A stretch of DNA of 64,000 bases from assembly GCF_000686845.1 (NCBI RefSeq), contig NZ_JMLS01000019.1, positions 1-64,000 on the forward strand, given 5' to 3'. The notes below the pieces were generated by a model. It searched no databases. It was not told where the DNA came from and was given only the letters and a program-made list of their open reading frames with translations. The DNA comes from Paenibacillus sp. UNC451MF. GTDB lineage: Bacteria; Bacillota; Bacilli; Paenibacillales; NBRC-103111. A program made the translations under genes and the position numbers. Below, in pieces: positions 16,672 to 25,391 of this stretch; positions within the stretch are counted from its first letter, which is position 1; the number at the start of each line of letters is the position of its first letter.

Positions 16672-17934
16672 TTAAACCCAACCGCGAGCTTCCATAGCTT
16701 TGGAGATACGCTCCAAGGAGATCATGTAAGCTGCTGTACGAAGATCGGTTTTATAACGAGTAGCCAAAGATTGTACCGCACGGTAAGCATCGGACATAGC
16801 CACTTTCAGCTTACCGTTAACTTCTTCTTCGCTCCAGTAGTAGTTCATCAGGTTTTGTACCCATTCGAAGTAAGAAACTGTCACACCGCCAGCGTTAGCC
16901 AGGATGTCAGGAATAACCTTTACGCCTTTTTCGAACAAGATAGCATCCGCTTCTGGTGTTGTAGGACCATTAGCCGCTTCAGCTACAATGCTCGCTTTAA
17001 TTTGAGCTGCATTATGGGAAGTAATTACGTTCTCCAACGCTGCAGGCACCAAAATATCTACATCCAGCTCAAGCAGTTGAGTTGCAGGAATGATGTGGGA
17101 ATCACCATACTCCAAAATGTTAGAGTGGTCTTTCAAACGTTCTACTTTCGCCAGATCCAAGCCTTCCGCATCATAAATCGCACCGCGGGAATCGCTGACA
17201 GCTACAATGTTGCAGCCGAGTTCAGCCAATAAACGAGCGGCAATTCTGCCTGCGTTACCAAAGCCTTGAATAGCCACAGTAGCGCCTTCAGTCTCTTTAC
17301 CCATATCATGAAGAGCATCTTGAATCGCAAATACGCAGCCACGTGCTGTAGCTTCGTTTCTACCTTTGGAACCACCGATAATAAGCGGTTTACCTGTAAT
17401 AACGCCTGGGGAGTTATGGCCTCTCAAACGGCTGTACGTATCCATCATCCAACCCATGATTTGTGGCGTAGTGTATACGTCCGGCGCTGGAATGTCTTTT
17501 TCAGGTCCTACGATCTCATGAATAGCTTCCATGAAAGCACGGCTAACGCGCTCCAGCTCGCCTTTACTCATTTCGCGAGGATCACAAATAACGCCGCCCT
17601 TGCCTCCACCGTATGGCAAGCCTACAACGCCGCATTTGAAACTCATCCACATGGACAATGCTTTAACCTCATCCAGTGTTACGTCAGGGTGGAAACGGAT
17701 GCCGCCTTTGGTTGGACCCACTGCATCATTGTGCTGGGAACGGTAGCCTTCGAACACTTTTACTTTGCCATTATCCATTTTTACAGGGAATGTAACGGAT
17801 AACACTCTTTTCGGCTGCTTCAAAATTTCTACGACTTCCTCGGGCAGTTGCAGCAAAGAAGCCGCCTTTTCAATTTGGCGTTGGGCGATCTTAAAAGGGT
17901 TAAGATTTTCTTCAGTTACTGTAGTCTCAAGCAT
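16672..17934 (-). CDS. Glutamate dehydrogenase (RocG/GudB type)
   Basis: 420 residues, normal for the hexameric catabolic enzymes of bacilli. It converts glutamate to 2-oxoglutarate and ammonium with NAD(P). Active-site and fold motifs seen are VGPTKGGIRFHP, the lysine-bearing KCGVVGLPYGGGKGGV, the catalytic Asp in DIPAPDVYT, and the Rossmann motif VAIQGFGNAGRIAARLL near residue 220. AGGAGG lies 11 bases before ATG 17934. It is a single gene with its own promoter and terminator, upstream of and divergent from a two-component system. Whether it is regulated by nitrogen or arginine cannot be seen here. Confidence 0.95.
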   Translation of the reverse strand: MLETTVTEENLNPFKIAQRQIEKAASLLQLPEEVVEILKQPKRVLSVTFPVKMDNGKVKVFEGYRSQHNDAVGPTKGGIRFHPDVTLDEVKALSMWMSFKCGVVGLPYGGGKGGVICDPREMSKGELERVSRAFMEAIHEIVGPEKDIPAPDVYTTPQIMGWMMDTYSRLRGHNSPGVITGKPLIIGGSKGRNEATARGCVFAIQDALHDMGKETEGATVAIQGFGNAGRIAARLLAELGCNIVAVSDSRGAIYDAEGLDLAKVERLKDHSNILEYGDSHIIPATQLLELDVDILVPAALENVITSHNAAQIKASIVAEAANGPTTPEADAILFEKGVKVIPDILANAGGVTVSYFEWVQNLMNYYWSEEEVNGKLKVAMSDAYRAVQSLATRYKTDLRTAAYMISLERISKAMEARGWV

Positions 17935-17991
17935 TGAACAATGTACCTCCTGGAATGTTGTTTTTAGTTCCTTTTTTTCCTAACTAACATA

Positions 17992-18020
17992 AGTTTATAT
18001 TTTTTTTGTTAATTTGACAA
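17992..18020 (-). promoter_or_regulatory. Promoter of glutamate dehydrogenase
   Basis: Minus strand TTGTCA (18020-18015), a 17-bp spacer that includes a run of eight A, and TAAACT (17997-17992). The predicted start lies roughly 50 bases before the ATG. Confidence 0.55.
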
Positions 18021-18085
18021 TTGATGCGAGCATATTTCCGAAATTCGTGTTTATTTTGTCACTTTTAGTAACACGAGCTCGTCTC

Positions 18086-18112
18086 TTGAAATTCCTGCAT
18101 TTATGCTACAAT
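18086..18112 (+). promoter_or_regulatory. Possible promoter of the histidine kinase operon
   Basis: TTGAAA at 18086 and TACAAT at 18107 with a 15-bp spacer, 43 bases upstream of the GTG start. The -10 is good; the short spacer lowers confidence. Confidence 0.45.
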
Positions 18113-18154
18113 AAAAGGGTAGAAATAACCCAAGAAATTTTTTTGGAGGAACCC

Positions 18155-20797
18155 GTGAAAAGACTATCGATGCGGCTTCATTTAACAATCACGTTTGCCA
18201 TCGTGGCCCTCATTCCCATCCTTGTCCTCGGCACTATTCAAGTGCAGCAAATCAAAAACATTACGAACGATTACAATAAAACGCAGATGCAGACCACCTA
18301 CCGCCTAGCCGATGCTGTACAAACGTACACGTACTACCATCGCAACGCTGTAGAGACGTTAGCGGCGACCATCAGCGCCTCCAGTCCTCCATTTCGTACC
18401 CGTGAAAGCATGACGCTCAAGCTGCAGTCCGTCAAAACGAACTTGCCCAGCTTCTCAAGCCTTTTTGTCGTGAGTCGCGAAGGTACGGTGAGTGCATTAT
18501 ATCCCGATTCAGGAGCCGCGCAGCAGCAGCAGACACTGTTTGGAGCCAACGTTAAAGAGCGCGATTATTTCACCCAGGTAAAAGCAAAAGAAACGACGGC
18601 CATCACTCCGCTGTTCCGTGGACCCGAAGGTGCGAACAAACCTGCCATAGCAATCGCAGCTCCCGTCTATAACGATCAAAAGCAGTGGGACGGAATGATC
18701 GTCGGTGTGCTGGATATGAAGGCCATGGCACAGCTGGTCACCAAATATGACTACGGGACCGACGCCTACCCGGTCGTTCTGGATGCTACGGGACGTGCCC
18801 TATACTACCCTAACGGAGAAATTACAGATTCATTGGCCGATTTATCCGGCGAACCTGCTGTACAGGATGCAAAGGCTCAGGAGCAAGGTCAAGGAAAATA
18901 CCGCTCCGGCGTTAACCGTCAAGAAGAGCTTGTAAGCTATAAGACGATTCCTGACCTAGGCTGGACCGTGATGGTAGCCAGATCATATAAGGCTGTAAAT
19001 GCAGCGTTCAACGATTCGCTCCAGACGACGTTCCTGCTGCTTATCATCACGCTACTGCTGACCGTCATCGTAGGTACACTGCTGGCCAAACGGCTGAACA
19101 ATACGATCCATGCCCTGGTCGGGTACACACAGCGGCTCGCGGATGGGATTAATGTATCACCTGACCGCTCCATCGCCTCCGGTGGAGTCCCTTATGAGCT
19201 TCATATGCTGGCTGATCATTTCTTCCGAATGGCCGAGCAAATCAAGGAAAACCAGCGGGCTCTCATTGAGCTGAACGCCGATCTGGAGCGTCGCGTTTCT
19301 GAGCGGACTCACAGCTTGCTGCGCAAAAATCAGGAGCTGGAGATCGTCAATACACTGCTCACTCCGGTCTCCACGCGAAGGAATGCGAGCGACATCATCG
19401 AGGACAGCATGGCTCATCTTCGCGGTCTGATCCATCAAGAAGTTCGGCTGCGCCTCTTCCCGCATACAGGCTCCTCTACTCTCGGCCGTTTTAAGGGCTG
19501 GGATGAAGGAACGATTATTCCTGCCGATGCCGGAAGCTCGGACTGCAGCGTAGCAACCATTCCAATTCAAGCAGGTAATCTGGCACTTGGCGAATTTGTG
19601 GTGCAGGGCGGCAGCGAAGCCGTTTTGAACGATAACGATCGCAAATTTCTCCATACATTTGCCGGTACCATTGCCATTCTGGTTCAAAATGATATGCTGC
19701 TAAGCAGCATCCGTCATGAGCATGCAACCTTAAACGCTGTCCTGGAGAGCATGTCCGACGCGATAGTCCTTATCGACACAAGTCAAAGGGTCGTCTATTT
19801 CAACCGCCGTATGACGGAAATGTTCGGCCTACAGCCCCAAGCGCTGCTGGCAATGTCAGAGGAAGAGTTATTCAGCGCGGTAACAGCCCTGCTCCCGGAA
19901 CATGACGAAGAATGGAGCCTGTTCATCGGCAAAGAGCGACTCAATGCCAAATTCAAAGCCGTGGGGGCTAACGGCAAGGAACGTTTCATCTCGGTTGCCA
20001 CTTTTCAGGTACTTGGTGACGAGCATAGCTTCGGGCGGGGCTACGTGTGGCGTGACATTACGAAAGAGCATGAAGTCGACGCACTCAAGAACGACCTGAT
20101 CTCTCTTGCTTCACATGAATTTAAAACGCCCATTACAAGCATTCGAGGCGGTGTCGAAACATTGCTTCGACCTGACGCTTCGTGGGATGAGGATTTTAAG
20201 CAGGAGCTGTTGGAGGGGATACGCGAGGATATCGGACGCATTCAAGATCTGATCGATGAGTGGCTGGACATTTCCAAGATTGAAGCAGGCGCTCTGCGAG
20301 TCAATCTGCAGCCCGTTCGCGTCCAATCCGTCGTGCAAAGCGCCATCCAGCGAATGCCCCAACACGCTGGAGCAGGACACGCAAGCTTTGAGCTGGAGAT
20401 CAACGATGAATTGCCGCTGCTTCGTGCAGATAGACTGCGGCTTGAGCAGGTGCTGGTGAATCTGTTCACCAACGCAATCCGCTACAACCATCGTCAGCCC
20501 ATTATTCGCATCTTCGCGGAATCTGATGACAGGTTGGTTCACATCCTCGTTCAAGATAACGGCATCGGCATTGAGCCGGAGCATATGGACAACATCTTTG
20601 ACCGTTTTTACCGGGCCGATGTATCCTCCAGCCGTCATACAGGGGGAACCGGTCTCGGACTTGCCATAAGCAAAGGCATCATCGATGCCCATGGCGGACA
20701 GATTCATGTGGAAAGCACACCGGGTGTAGGAAGCACCTTTACCCTATCCGTACCCAAATACGAATGGAAGAATGGGGATGAGCATGAAGAAGCATAA
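18155..20797 (+). CDS. Membrane sensor histidine kinase (Cache, HAMP, GAF-like, PAS)
   Basis: About 880 residues from a GTG start preceded by TTGGAGGAACCC; a longer ATG-started frame (18014) has no ribosome site. Order of domains: transmembrane helix (about 9-30), extracellular Cache-type sensor (about 38-275), second helix (LLLIITLLLTVIVGTLLA, about 292-310), HAMP, a coiled coil, a GAF-like segment (about 400-520), a PAS domain starting NAVLESMSDAIVLIDTSQRV, the phospho-acceptor LISLASHEFKTPITSIRGG, and the ATPase domain with NLFTNAIRYNH and TGGTGLGLAISKGII. It phosphorylates the response regulator encoded in the overlapping next gene. The ligand is unknown. Confidence 0.93.
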   Translation: MKRLSMRLHLTITFAIVALIPILVLGTIQVQQIKNITNDYNKTQMQTTYRLADAVQTYTYYHRNAVETLAATISASSPPFRTRESMTLKLQSVKTNLPSFSSLFVVSREGTVSALYPDSGAAQQQQTLFGANVKERDYFTQVKAKETTAITPLFRGPEGANKPAIAIAAPVYNDQKQWDGMIVGVLDMKAMAQLVTKYDYGTDAYPVVLDATGRALYYPNGEITDSLADLSGEPAVQDAKAQEQGQGKYRSGVNRQEELVSYKTIPDLGWTVMVARSYKAVNAAFNDSLQTTFLLLIITLLLTVIVGTLLAKRLNNTIHALVGYTQRLADGINVSPDRSIASGGVPYELHMLADHFFRMAEQIKENQRALIELNADLERRVSERTHSLLRKNQELEIVNTLLTPVSTRRNASDIIEDSMAHLRGLIHQEVRLRLFPHTGSSTLGRFKGWDEGTIIPADAGSSDCSVATIPIQAGNLALGEFVVQGGSEAVLNDNDRKFLHTFAGTIAILVQNDMLLSSIRHEHATLNAVLESMSDAIVLIDTSQRVVYFNRRMTEMFGLQPQALLAMSEEELFSAVTALLPEHDEEWSLFIGKERLNAKFKAVGANGKERFISVATFQVLGDEHSFGRGYVWRDITKEHEVDALKNDLISLASHEFKTPITSIRGGVETLLRPDASWDEDFKQELLEGIREDIGRIQDLIDEWLDISKIEAGALRVNLQPVRVQSVVQSAIQRMPQHAGAGHASFELEINDELPLLRADRLRLEQVLVNLFTNAIRYNHRQPIIRIFAESDDRLVHILVQDNGIGIEPEHMDNIFDRFYRADVSSSRHTGGTGLGLAISKGIIDAHGGQIHVESTPGVGSTFTLSVPKYEWKNGDEHEEA

Positions 20798-21485
20798 AAT
20801 TCTCATCGTGGACGACGAGCCCAAAATTATCCGGTTCATCGCCGCCAATCTGAAATCATTAGGTCACGAGACCGCTGCCTGCTCGAGTGGACCCGAGGCC
20901 CTGGAAACGATAGATAGCTTTGATCCGGACTTGCTTCTGCTTGACATTATGATGCCCGGGATGGATGGCTTTGAGGTTCTGGAACGACTGCGCAGCTTCT
21001 CTAACGTGCCTGTCATTATCCTGACGGCCCGAAGTGATTCGACTGACAAGGTGCGCGGCTTGAATCTCGGTGCAGACGATTATTTGACCAAACCCTTTTC
21101 ACTAGACGAGCTGTTCGCGCGGGTCAATGCGGTCCTTCGAAGAATCGACGGCCGTACGGCTGCGCATACGACCGCTTCCAGTGAAATTCGATTAGGTTCC
21201 GTAACGCTGAACTTAGCCCAGAGGCGGACATGGCTCGCGGATACGGAGATCAAATTTACCGAAACGGAGTACAATTTGTTCGTTCTGCTGATTCAAAATG
21301 CAGGGAAAGTGATGACCCATGAGCAGCTGCTTGGCGATATCTGGGGAAATGAATATCGCGATGATGTGGAGTACTTAAGGGTAGCTATAGCGCGTATTCG
21401 CCAAAAACTGAAGCAGGCTGACGAGAAGCTCGGGCTAATCGTTACTTACCCAGGGGTTGGTTATATGGCCAAACCCGCCGAATAA
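20784..21485 (+). CDS. OmpR-family response regulator
   Basis: About 233 residues. The receiver domain has the acidic pair in LIVDDEPK, the phosphorylatable Asp in LLLLDIMMPGMDGFEVL, and the Lys in DYLTKPF. The C-terminal winged helix has ETEYNLFVLLIQNAGKVMTH and VAIARIRQKL. In-frame ATGs lie at 20772, 20778 and 20784; GGGG six bases before 20784 favours that one. It overlaps the kinase gene by 14 bp, so the pair is translationally coupled. Confidence 0.93.
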   Translation: MKKHKILIVDDEPKIIRFIAANLKSLGHETAACSSGPEALETIDSFDPDLLLLDIMMPGMDGFEVLERLRSFSNVPVIILTARSDSTDKVRGLNLGADDYLTKPFSLDELFARVNAVLRRIDGRTAAHTTASSEIRLGSVTLNLAQRRTWLADTEIKFTETEYNLFVLLIQNAGKVMTHEQLLGDIWGNEYRDDVEYLRVAIARIRQKLKQADEKLGLIVTYPGVGYMAKPAE

Positions 21486-21488
21486 GAC

Positions 21489-21534
21489 TAAATAAAGGGC
21501 TCTCTGTTCCTCAGCGACAGGGAGCCCTTATTTG
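21489..21534. terminator. Bidirectional intrinsic terminator
   Basis: AAATAAAGGGCTCTCTGT and ACAGGGAGCCCTTATTT form a nearly perfect stem with an 8-base loop and T-rich flanks on both strands. It serves the response regulator (+) and the convergent LysR gene (-). Confidence 0.9.
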
Positions 21535-21544
21535 TGTCTAAGTC

Positions 21545-22450
21545 TTATCGAGAATCGTTCCATGCTGGAAAAGCGTTCTTTAACGTCGTAAGAAACTGTG
21601 AAGCCGCAAGGGACAAAGGCATATCTCGGCGGATGGCGATGCCCACCGACCGGGGCATGATTGGCTCGAACGGCTTGAGCTCGATCAAGCTTCCTGTTTC
21701 TAGCTCCTCTTGTACGAACGAGCGTGTCACAAAGGCAACTCCGAAGCCGCGGCGAGCGCACTCAACGAGCAAATCGATACTGCCGAGCTCAATATCCGCC
21801 TCTACCGTAATCCCCTGCGCTGCAAACCACTGCTCGACGAATCGGCGCGTACTGCTTCCCTGCGACAAAAGCAGCAGCGGCAGAGCTCCCAGCTTCTCCG
21901 CAGTTATGGATGAGCCCCCTAGCTCCTTATAAGTCCCTCCCGCTACGAAGCAATCTTGAATGACCGAGAAAGCCGTCACCTCGATTTGAGGGTCAACGAT
22001 TGGCATATGCACAATACCGAAGTCGATTTGTCCTTCTTTAAGGCGATGCACAATATCCGGCGTTTTACCGTGCGATAAGCGGATACGAATGTCCGGATAC
22101 TCGGCATGAAAAGAGTCCAAATGTGGAAGCAGCATATGCTTAAACAAGGAGTCACTCGCCCCGACGCGAAGCTCCCCTCCTGTAAGCCTCTTGAGATTGT
22201 TCAGCTTGCTTTCTCCGGCATCCAGCAGCGAGAAGGACGGCTCCACGTAATCAAGAAGTGCCTGACCTTCTACCGTCAGCTTCACCCCTTTGGACTGCCG
22301 ATGAAACAGCTTGACCCCGAATGCTTCCTCCATCTGCTTGATCGCATAGCTGACAGAAGGCTGTGTAATATACAGCTCTTGCGCCGCTTTGGTGAGGTTG
22401 CCTGCTTTGGCCGTATGATAAAAAATACGGTACCACTCTAAGTTTATCAT
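21545..22450 (-). CDS. LysR-family transcriptional regulator
   Basis: About 301 residues. The N-terminal winged helix-turn-helix is clear: FYHTAKAGNLTKAAQELYI, TQPSVSYAIKQMEEAFGVKL. The rest is the two-lobe effector-binding domain with LRVGASDSLFKHMLLPHL. GAGAGG lies 8 bases before ATG 22450; a longer frame to 22495 has no better site. The start faces that of the EPSP synthase gene 108 bp away, the usual layout for a LysR regulator and its target, so control of aroA is likely; the effector is unknown. Confidence 0.9.
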   Translation of the reverse strand: MINLEWYRIFYHTAKAGNLTKAAQELYITQPSVSYAIKQMEEAFGVKLFHRQSKGVKLTVEGQALLDYVEPSFSLLDAGESKLNNLKRLTGGELRVGASDSLFKHMLLPHLDSFHAEYPDIRIRLSHGKTPDIVHRLKEGQIDFGIVHMPIVDPQIEVTAFSVIQDCFVAGGTYKELGGSSITAEKLGALPLLLLSQGSSTRRFVEQWFAAQGITVEADIELGSIDLLVECARRGFGVAFVTRSFVQEELETGSLIELKPFEPIMPRSVGIAIRRDMPLSLAASQFLTTLKNAFPAWNDSR

Positions 22451-22558
22451 GATATAAAACCTCTCTATGTCATAATGATAAAATGACGATTTCATCTATT
22501 CCATTTTCCTCATTATAATCAGATTAAGCAAAGCAATCAATGAGAGAGGGTGTGTGCA

Positions 22559-23914
22559 ATGGAGCATACAATCGACCAACCGCATGGACGGGAATCACGC
22601 TCCCCCTGGTCCCGCTACAATGAGAAGCAGGAGGTTCGCATCAATCCTAATGGCAAAGCCATAACAGGAGACCTAACGATTCCAGGAAGCAAAAGCTTGA
22701 CCAATCGCGCGCTCATCATCGCCGCGTTGGCGGAAGGAACTTCCCGGCTGGAAGGTATCTTAAAGAGCGACGATTCGTACTGGTGCATTCAATGTCTACG
22801 ACAGCTTGGCGTCCAGATCGATGTCGAAGGTGAAACGGCCATCATCCACGGCTCGGGCGGAGCTTGGCCGAATCGAGAGGGAGACTTGTATTTCGGGGCG
22901 GCAGGTACGATAGCCCGCTTCTTGCCCGGTGCGCTTGCGGCAGGCAGCGGCTCATGGAAGCTTCAGGGCAGCCCCCGGCTGAGCGAAAGACCGCTGGCCC
23001 CGCTGCTCGATGCCTTATCCGCTCTTGGTGCTGATATTCATTACGAAGCGGCGCAAGGACGACTGCCATTAACCCTGCATGCGAAGGGCCTGCAGGGCAG
23101 CAGCGTGAGCGTGCCCGGATCCGTATCCAGCCAGTTCATCAGCGGGCTGCTGCTGGCAGCCCCGTATGCTCACAATGCATTGACCGTGCATATCGAAGGC
23201 ACCGTCGTGCAGCGTGATTATGTCGAGATGACGCTCGACATGATGAGGACATTCGGCGTTGAGACCCAACCGGCGCCTGACAGCCAATCGATCTCCGTTC
23301 AGCCCGACAAGTACCAGGCTCAATCATTGGCTCTGGAGCCTGATGTTTCTACCTGCGGCTACTTCTGGTCGATGGCAGCACAGACAAATGGGCGTGTCCG
23401 AATCCAAGGCATTAATGATCAAACCCGGCAGCCGGATATTGAGATTCTGGATGTCCTCGAACGAATGGGTTGTACTGTTGTCCGCGGGGCCGATTTCATT
23501 GAAGTTACCGGAACTCGGCAGCTTAAGGGCGGCTTCACCGCCAGCATGAAGCGCTGGTCCGATCAAACCTTGACGATTGCCGCACTCGCTCCGTTCGCAG
23601 ACGGTCCCATTACGCTCACAGACGCCGCTCATATCCGCCATCACGAATGCGACCGGATTGCTGCGATCTGCACCGAGCTCGGCAAGCTAGGGATTCGGGT
23701 GGAAGAGCACCCGGATGGTCTGACGGTTTATCCAGGTGAGCCCAAGCCGGCTCTGCTCGATACCTATGACGATCATCGCGTAGCGATGGCGCTTTCGTTG
23801 ATCGCCGTCAAAGCGGACGGCATCCGGATAGCCGACCCGGGCTGCGTTTCCAAAACATGCCCCGACTATTGGGATCGGCTGAGCGCTCTTGGCTTGAATG
23901 TAACCCTTTCATAA
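22559..23914 (+). CDS. aroA: 3-phosphoshikimate 1-carboxyvinyltransferase (EPSP synthase), divergent active-site loop
   Basis: 451 residues. It joins shikimate-3-phosphate with phosphoenolpyruvate in the aromatic amino-acid pathway. Family motifs: IPGSKSLTNRALIIAALAEG, GSVSSQFISGLLL, the DAAHIRHHECDR segment, and YDDHRVAMALSLIA. The usual GNAGTAxRPL loop reads GAAGTIARFL (residues 113-122), so positions matching E. coli Asn94 and Pro101 are Ala114 and Phe121. ATG 22559 is chosen over GTG 22550 because GAGAGAGGG lies 8 bases before it. It stands alone, not in an aromatic operon, opposite a LysR regulator. Confidence 0.9.
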   Translation: MEHTIDQPHGRESRSPWSRYNEKQEVRINPNGKAITGDLTIPGSKSLTNRALIIAALAEGTSRLEGILKSDDSYWCIQCLRQLGVQIDVEGETAIIHGSGGAWPNREGDLYFGAAGTIARFLPGALAAGSGSWKLQGSPRLSERPLAPLLDALSALGADIHYEAAQGRLPLTLHAKGLQGSSVSVPGSVSSQFISGLLLAAPYAHNALTVHIEGTVVQRDYVEMTLDMMRTFGVETQPAPDSQSISVQPDKYQAQSLALEPDVSTCGYFWSMAAQTNGRVRIQGINDQTRQPDIEILDVLERMGCTVVRGADFIEVTGTRQLKGGFTASMKRWSDQTLTIAALAPFADGPITLTDAAHIRHHECDRIAAICTELGKLGIRVEEHPDGLTVYPGEPKPALLDTYDDHRVAMALSLIAVKADGIRIADPGCVSKTCPDYWDRLSALGLNVTLS

Positions 23915-23942
23915 ACCTAGCACAGTAAAATAAACCTCTACG

Positions 23943-23970
23943 GAAAAAGGAGCTGCTCAAGCAGCTCCTA
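23943..23970 (-). terminator. Intrinsic terminator of the beta-propeller lipoprotein gene
   Basis: AGGAGCTGCT and AGCAGCTCCT form a perfect 10-bp stem with a 2-base top. On the minus strand TTTTTCC follows. It is about 145 bases after the stop codon at 24115, with repeat copy 2 in between. Confidence 0.8.
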
Positions 23971-23972
23971 AG

Positions 23973-24110
23973 TTTGTCGAGAACCCGTTTCTCGAGAAAT
24001 TTGCTATATCGATAGGTGGGGTATGCCTCGGAGGAGCGAGAGCGTCCGCCTTGGTTCTTGGGAAATTCGGCTGGATGGGCATTCGCCACTAGGTGAGGTA
24101 TGCCCATCCA
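23973..24110 (+). repeat. Dispersed structured element, copy 2 (partial, mosaic)
   Basis: It begins TTTGTCGAGAACCCG and has an inner TCGAGAA/TTCTCGA hairpin. TGCTATAT and the core GGTGGGGTATGCCTCGGAGG, AGCGTCCGCCTTGG match copies 1 and 3 closely. The right half of the element is missing. In its place a second AGGTGAGGTATGCC occurs (24091-24104) inside an 11-bp perfect hairpin, TGGATGGGCAT (24072-24082) with ATGCCCATCCA (24100-24110). The sequence ends 5 bp from a stop codon. Confidence 0.75.
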
Positions 24111-24114
24111 TGTG

Positions 24115-25278
24115 TTAAGAGGCTTTCTGCGTTTTCTCCAAAATGGCGATGTCCAACGGATAATCAGGCAAAGGCAGCTCACGTGTCGTTCCTTCAGCCA
24201 AATCTAACACCGTAATCCCATCCCACCCGGTATCGGCAAAGGTGACTCCCCCTGTAAGGTATGCCAATCTTCCATCCGGGCTGTTCGCCACCATTTGGTG
24301 AGTACGATTTAGAGGAATAATCTTTTCCTCCAACGTCCCTAGGTCCAATACCGTCAAATTAGGGTTTCCGGTAGCACTTCCGGCAGCTCCATTGCCCACG
24401 ATAAGCATCTTGTTGCCATCTGCAGTCAGACTCACGCCTTCCTGATGAGTATTGCCGGTCAAAGGCTTCGTTTCAAACTTGCCGGTAACCGGGTCTAGAA
24501 CGACAAGACCACGTCCTTGATAAGGGAGCAACAGATGTCCGTCCTCCTGAACGATAGCGTAATGGGGCTTCTCGAAGCCCCCTCCTCCCTTACCGAACGG
24601 GGCTACGTTCACTTTACGCGCCGTAAGCTTTTGCGGGTCCACTATCGTAACGGAGTAGGAGTCGTGGTCGATGCTGTATATCTCACTACCGTCATGGCTA
24701 ACGACCACATCAAACGGTCTGATCCCTACTGGAACACTGCCGGTCATAGCTAGCTTCTCCGTATCCATAATCTCCAGTTGACTGGCTTTACCCGCCAAAT
24801 AAACACCGACATACACGTAGCGGCCATCCGGTGACACAGCGATTCCCATCCCGCCAGGGCGGTACTCTCCAAATTTAACCTCTTGAATAGCGGATTGATA
24901 CGGGACAAGCGCCTCCCGTTTATGCTGCTGAGTATTGATAACCGCTATGCCCTCCGCCGTGGAAACATACGCGCGGTTGTCCGCTTCAGCCAAAGCGATA
25001 CCGAATGGGAAAGCCCCTGCTACTACCTTATCCGTTACCCCCTTATCCGGATCCGTAAACGAAATATAATCGCTTTTGGAATGCGTGATCAACAGGCTGT
25101 ACTCCGGTTCGATCGTCGCTGCTTCTTTATCGACGGGCGTAGTTGGTGCTGGAGACGGAGACATAACGGGTGCAGACGCTCCGCCCTCCTGCTGAACAGA
25201 ACAACTAGCCAACGCGAGCGTCATCCACAGAGCCGCAATGACAGCAAGTAGTCCTCTTTTGTTTCGTTGTTGTCGCAA
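24115..25278 (-). CDS. Secreted YVTN/beta-propeller lipoprotein
   Basis: 387 residues from a TTG start preceded by AGAGAGGTG. A positive N-terminus, a hydrophobic stretch and the lipobox LASC near residue 26 mark a lipoprotein, anchored outside the membrane. After a Pro/Thr linker (PSPAPTTPVD) come about six to seven blade-like repeats with the pattern of YVTN propellers, such as GIAVSPDGRYVYVGVYL and DVVVSHDGSEIYSIDHDS. Such propellers bind proteins or polymers at the surface; no catalytic motif is seen. It is monocistronic with its own terminator at 23943. Confidence 0.85.
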   Translation of the reverse strand: MRQQRNKRGLLAVIAALWMTLALASCSVQQEGGASAPVMSPSPAPTTPVDKEAATIEPEYSLLITHSKSDYISFTDPDKGVTDKVVAGAFPFGIALAEADNRAYVSTAEGIAVINTQQHKREALVPYQSAIQEVKFGEYRPGGMGIAVSPDGRYVYVGVYLAGKASQLEIMDTEKLAMTGSVPVGIRPFDVVVSHDGSEIYSIDHDSYSVTIVDPQKLTARKVNVAPFGKGGGGFEKPHYAIVQEDGHLLLPYQGRGLVVLDPVTGKFETKPLTGNTHQEGVSLTADGNKMLIVGNGAAGSATGNPNLTVLDLGTLEEKIIPLNRTHQMVANSPDGRLAYLTGGVTFADTGWDGITVLDLAEGTTRELPLPDYPLDIAILEKTQKAS

Positions 25279-25307
25279 AAAGTTTCACCTCTCTTGATTT
25301 CGATATA

Positions 25308-25342
25308 CAAAAGAGAGCGGCCTGCCTTGCACAGGACCACCC
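25308..25342 (-). terminator. Probable terminator of the SLH-protein gene
   Basis: On the minus strand GTGGTCCTG and CAGGCCGC form a stem with one bulged base around TGCAAGG, followed by TCTCTTTTG. It is about 50 bp after the stop at 25392. Confidence 0.5.
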
Positions 25343-25391
25343 TCCTTTCGTTCCCACCTTATAATTAACCAAATAATTAACCAAAGGTTTA

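Noticed and set aside
23808-24182. A minus-strand frame spanning the aroA end and repeat copy 2.
   Set aside because: It reads through the repeat and an antisense gene end; such frames come from the repeat rather than a gene.
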